From Smittium mucronatum (Eukaryota > Kickxellomycota > Harpellomycetes > Harpellales > Legeriomycetaceae), in the NCBI GenBank assembly GCA_001953115.1, contig LSSL01004295.1:1-25910 (forward strand): a stretch of DNA of 25,910 nucleotides, written 5' to 3'. Below, in pieces: positions 23,333-25,910 of this stretch. The number at the start of each line of letters is the position of its first letter. Positions within the stretch are counted from its first letter, which is position 1. The notes beneath the pieces were generated by a model, which saw nothing but the letters and a program-made list of their open reading frames with translations, was not told where the DNA came from and did no database searches. The position numbers and the translations under genes are program-made.

Positions 23333-23694
23333 TTATTTTGATAAATTTGGTCTATTTCGACAAAAAAATATGATTTGAATTAAACGCAAAATTAATAACT
23401 AAGGCGAGTTACAATAATGATATTTCATTTTTATTGAATAAATCGCCTTATTTCGATAAATTTTCGTTTATTTCAATTGAATCGTTTTATTGATATAAAT
23501 CAAAATTTTCTAATATAACGCGATTGAATCAACATATTTCGAATTTACTTTTTTTTATAAGTTTATCTAGTTTTATCCAATACTTAATAAGAGATTTTAA
23601 TTAATTAGTATTGTTGAAATCTTTTTTAAAAAATGTTTCTATTTGTCAAAAAGCCGCGTTGATGAAATAAATCCAGGCATTGCGCTGTTAGTCT
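23333..23694 (-). repeat. Right arm of foldback element
   Basis: This is the inverted partner of 22417-22778, starting on the minus strand with AGACTAACAGCGCAAT. The 65-codon minus-strand frame at 23626-23823 reads from the neighbouring LINE relic into this arm, so its last part is repeat sequence and not conserved protein. Confidence 0.95.
23381..23470. repeat. Palindrome nested in right foldback arm
   Basis: This corresponds base for base to the nested palindrome of the left arm. TAAACGCAAA (23381-23390) faces TTTTCGTTTA (23461-23470), where one G has changed to T, and the inner AAGGCGA / TCGCCTT pair is kept. Confidence 0.8.
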
Positions 23695-25632
23695 TTTATA
23701 TCTTTTTCTATATATTTTTATCCTTATTAATCTGTTATTAAATTCATTGGAAGACGCGTTTCCTTCTTCAAATATACCATTGGTCATATTGCCATTTTCT
23801 AGATACACTTTATTGAAACACAAAAATTTTATTGGTAGGCTAATCGAGAAGTTAATAGATTTCCTGTTGATATTTATTGTAAATATTGAGTCAAATTGCT
23901 CCTTCTATATAGGATATCATTTACCAAAGAATCTAAGGCAGGTGTATATCTCATTATCATAACGCCATTTTATTTTATTTTTAATTTTTTTGTCTCAATT
24001 AAGTTTTTAATGGCTTTTAGGCCGAAAATTTTCACCCTTTCATATTAAAATTCTTGATTTCTATCGATTTTATTTTTAAAATGGCTTTTGATATTTTAAT
24101 CTATTGGTTTAAAATTTAAGGGAAGTCCATTTGATACTTTGTGATGTTATTTTTAACCAGCAGTTCTGCATGTTTTTAAGCTTTCCTTTTACTATATTCA
24201 CCTGCTTGAGATTATAAGCTGCTATATTTCTCCATATCGCGGCTTTATTTCATAAAAAATCTTTTAAATTTTTAAAAAATGTGTTTTTTATTGGATTTCG
24301 ATATTTGATAATTCCAGTCCCTCATTATTTATATCAATTTCTAACGTATCAAGTTTTACACAAGTTTTTTAGTATTCCATATGAATTATTTTATGATCTT
24401 ATTTGTGTTTTTTATAAAATTATTTTTGAATGGAATTACTTGTGTGCTATACAAAATTTTAGAGAGTATGAGACTATTTTCCAATAATAATATCCCTTTT
24501 ATTTAAAATTTCTTTTTTTTATGTATCTGTTTTATTGGAGATATTAGCTGTAAGTTCTTCTTGGTTTCTTTATATTAAACTTCCCTTGGACGAAAAAAAA
24601 ATCCAAGATATTTGAAATTTTTTGTTGTTCTAGGAGCTTTTTTTCTAACAAACCATGTTCTGAATTTCCTATCTTAAATTAGGTAGTTTTATCTACATTT
24701 TTTTTCAAATTTGAAGTTGGCGGATAAAGGTTGAGAAATTCGTTTATTATCCTGCCATTTTCTTGGTCTTTGATTCCGATGAGCAAATAACCTGCATAAG
24801 CCAGATATTTGATTTTGTTGGCCACTTTTATTCCTTTTGAGTTATTATGTAGCTTTATTAGGAATTTCTTTATTATCAAATTTTGCAGTAACAGCAAGAA
24901 ATGATCCCTTTTTCGAAGCCCTCGTCCAATTTTTATTTATTCAGCAAGGATTACATTTATGCATACTCTTTTAATTGAACCTAAATATATATTTTTCGGC
25001 ATTTTAGTAAATGATTTACTAAGTCCAAAAAATTTTAAGTATAGGAATAGATATCCCTAATCAATTATACCATATTATTATTCTTGGTATACCATAGTTA
25101 GATATCCATTAGTTTTTTTGTTATTAAAAATACTATTTTCAAATAGAAAGCTTTCTGCGATTATATTTTAAAAAACGCCTCTATTTTTTGATGGTTCCTG
25201 ATTGGCTAATATCAATTAATTTTCTTATTACTTTTCGGATTTTATTATTTCTGATTTTAGTGAGTATTTTTTCACCTGCGTCTGAGAAGTTTATTGACCT
25301 ATAGTTCTTCAGGATTTTTAGGTATTAGAACTATTGTAGACCCTCCATTAAAGTCGTTCTATTTTTTCATTTCTTGTGTATTATTGAAGCTATTTTCTGA
25401 ATGCTTGGCCTTTCTTTCTTTGAAATTTTTATATAATTAGAATGGTAATCCATCAGTTCCCTAGATTTATTATTGTTCAAGTCATCTACTAAGTTAATGT
25501 TTCTGTTTTATCTATTTAATTTCCCGTAATTTATTCATTTTCCCTATTGGATGTATTAAAAATGCTAGAAAATATATCTGATTGACTGATTGTTTTTGTG
25601 TTTCCTTTTTGGATCAGATATCTGTAGAAGCC
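23695..25632 (-). pseudogene. Degraded LINE reverse transcriptase (L1/Tad-like), truncated at both ends
   Basis: Read on the minus strand across stops and frameshifts, RT blocks appear in the correct order. LNNNKS (about 25470) is followed by LKNYRSINF and EKILTKI with IRKVIRKLI and QSG (about 25200-25300). KIGRGLRKRDH then LLLLQNLII (about 24870-24935) is an eroded 'GRG.RQGDPLSP.LFNL'. YLAYAGYLLIGIKD (about 24765-24810) is the palm, and LYPPTSNLKKNVDKTT (about 24680-24725) is the motif after it. Then come a thumb-like segment, INNEGLELSNIEIQ (about 24292-24335, like 'GGL.LPNI') and a C-terminal stretch ending at KRYKRL. The catalytic YADD reads YAGY (24787-24798): both aspartates are lost. 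The endonuclease and the N-terminal part are missing because the end repeat begins at 25633, and the C-terminus is cut by the foldback element. It cannot encode an active enzyme. Assignment to a LINE RT is firm; the exact clade is inference. Confidence 0.85.
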
Positions 25633-25910
25633 CCCCTAAGAGTGAAATACCTTGCCGTGGTTTAGGGGCTTAATAGCGTACTTTTCGAAGTACACTAGAC
25701 TAAAATTTCACATAGCGTTGTACTATTCTTGGTTTGGAATAGTGGAGACAGCTCACAGCGATTCGGAGGACAGCGATTCCAGAGGAGGAACATCTAGAAA
25801 CAGAAGGAACCGATCGTTTAGCATAGCTGAGACATATTCTAGTGCACAAGTCCAGCGTTTGACAGTCAGATGGATCTCAGCGTCTAACAGCTACTTGTAG
25901 GAAAGCCATT
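25633..25910 (-). repeat. Right arm of large inverted end repeat, truncated by window edge
   Basis: This is the inverted counterpart of 265-584, starting at CCCCTAAGAGTGAAATACC next to the LINE relic and running off the window. It has one copy of the 43-bp unit that is doubled in the left arm. It also keeps the hairpin at 25674-25697 and the CCCCTAA/TTAGGGG pair at 25633-25668. The frame at 25652-25900 (+) starts at TTG and reads SDSEDSDSRGGTSRNRRNRS in its middle, an unusual polar composition. It is broken in the left copy by stops and the duplication, so I do not call it a gene. Confidence 0.9.
25674..25697 (+). other. Hairpin in right arm
   Basis: TAGCGTACTT and AAGTACACTA pair with one mismatch around a TTCG loop. 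This is the counterpart of the perfect hairpin at 520-543, with T to C at one stem position. Confidence 0.7.

Larger units (their letters stand above)
22417..23694. mobile_element. 1278-bp foldback-type element with 362-bp inverted arms
   Basis: Two 362-bp arms, each beginning AGACTA[G/A]CAGCGCAAT at its outer end, face each other across a 554-bp spacer. I count about 9 mismatches and no gaps between the arms, so they are about 97.5% identical, far less decayed than the surrounding LINE relics. No transposase-like frame is present, so it would be non-autonomous. I find no convincing target-site duplication: the left flank ends ATTATT and the right flank begins TTTATA. Arms this long relative to the total length, with a palindrome nested in each arm, fit foldback-type DNA elements. 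A recent local inverted duplication is the alternative. It abuts LINE-derived sequence on its right side (minus-strand frame continuing to about 23695). Confidence 0.75.

Noticed and set aside
24281..24487. 68-codon plus-strand frame rich in Phe and Tyr
   Set aside because: It is the antisense shadow of the LINE relic on the minus strand.
1..25910. Bacterial, plasmid or phage origin, and CRISPR arrays
   Set aside because: There are no dense coding frames, no ribosome-binding-site-led genes and no regularly spaced repeats. LINE relics and microsatellites indicate eukaryotic nuclear DNA.

Overview
This window looks like gene-free, transposon-littered eukaryotic nuclear DNA. Almost all of it is extremely A+T-rich. 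Sample lines I counted are about 15-25% G+C, with long A/T homopolymers, microsatellites and stop codons in every frame. I found no intact protein-coding gene and no convincing tRNA or rRNA. The longest ATG-initiated open frame is 106 codons. The recognisable protein traces are eroded non-LTR (LINE) reverse transcriptase relatives. They resemble the L1/Tad-like groups, whose RT has an 'asn-lys-DKT'-type motif after the YADD box. This suggests a fungus or protist with an AT-biased genome, but the host cannot be named from the sequence.

Layout: (1) 1-584 has ordinary G+C (about 45% where counted). Its inner 320 bases (265-584) recur in inverted orientation at 25633-25910. The two copies face each other across the whole window, and each runs into a window edge. 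(2) 585-13384 is A+T-rich DNA without genes. It holds homopolymer tracts and one striking stretch (9910-10371) with only 4 C but about 124 G on the + strand. (3) 13385-13705 (minus) holds a probable relic of the C-terminal part of a LINE protein. (4) 13706-21790 is again A+T-rich, with an (AC)15(AT)8 microsatellite and a very doubtful retroelement-like patch near 19.1-19.5 kb. (5) 21790-25632 is a nested transposon graveyard. It contains a possible LINE linker relic (minus), a 1278-bp foldback element with two 362-bp arms about 97.5% identical, and a clearly recognisable but dead LINE RT relic (minus). The RT relic has lost both catalytic aspartates of its YADD box. It is cut off on one side by the foldback element and on the other by the inverted end repeat.

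Nothing here forms an operon or a working pathway. The relative ages can be read as follows: the LINE relics are old (many stops and frameshifts), the end repeats are intermediate (about 93-94% identical), and the foldback arms are youngest. The two structures most worth pursuing are the inverted G+C-normal repeats that bound the AT-rich core, and the foldback element with a second palindrome nested in each arm. The inverted end repeats may be a real large element, or merely two copies of a dispersed repeat at which an assembly contig broke.
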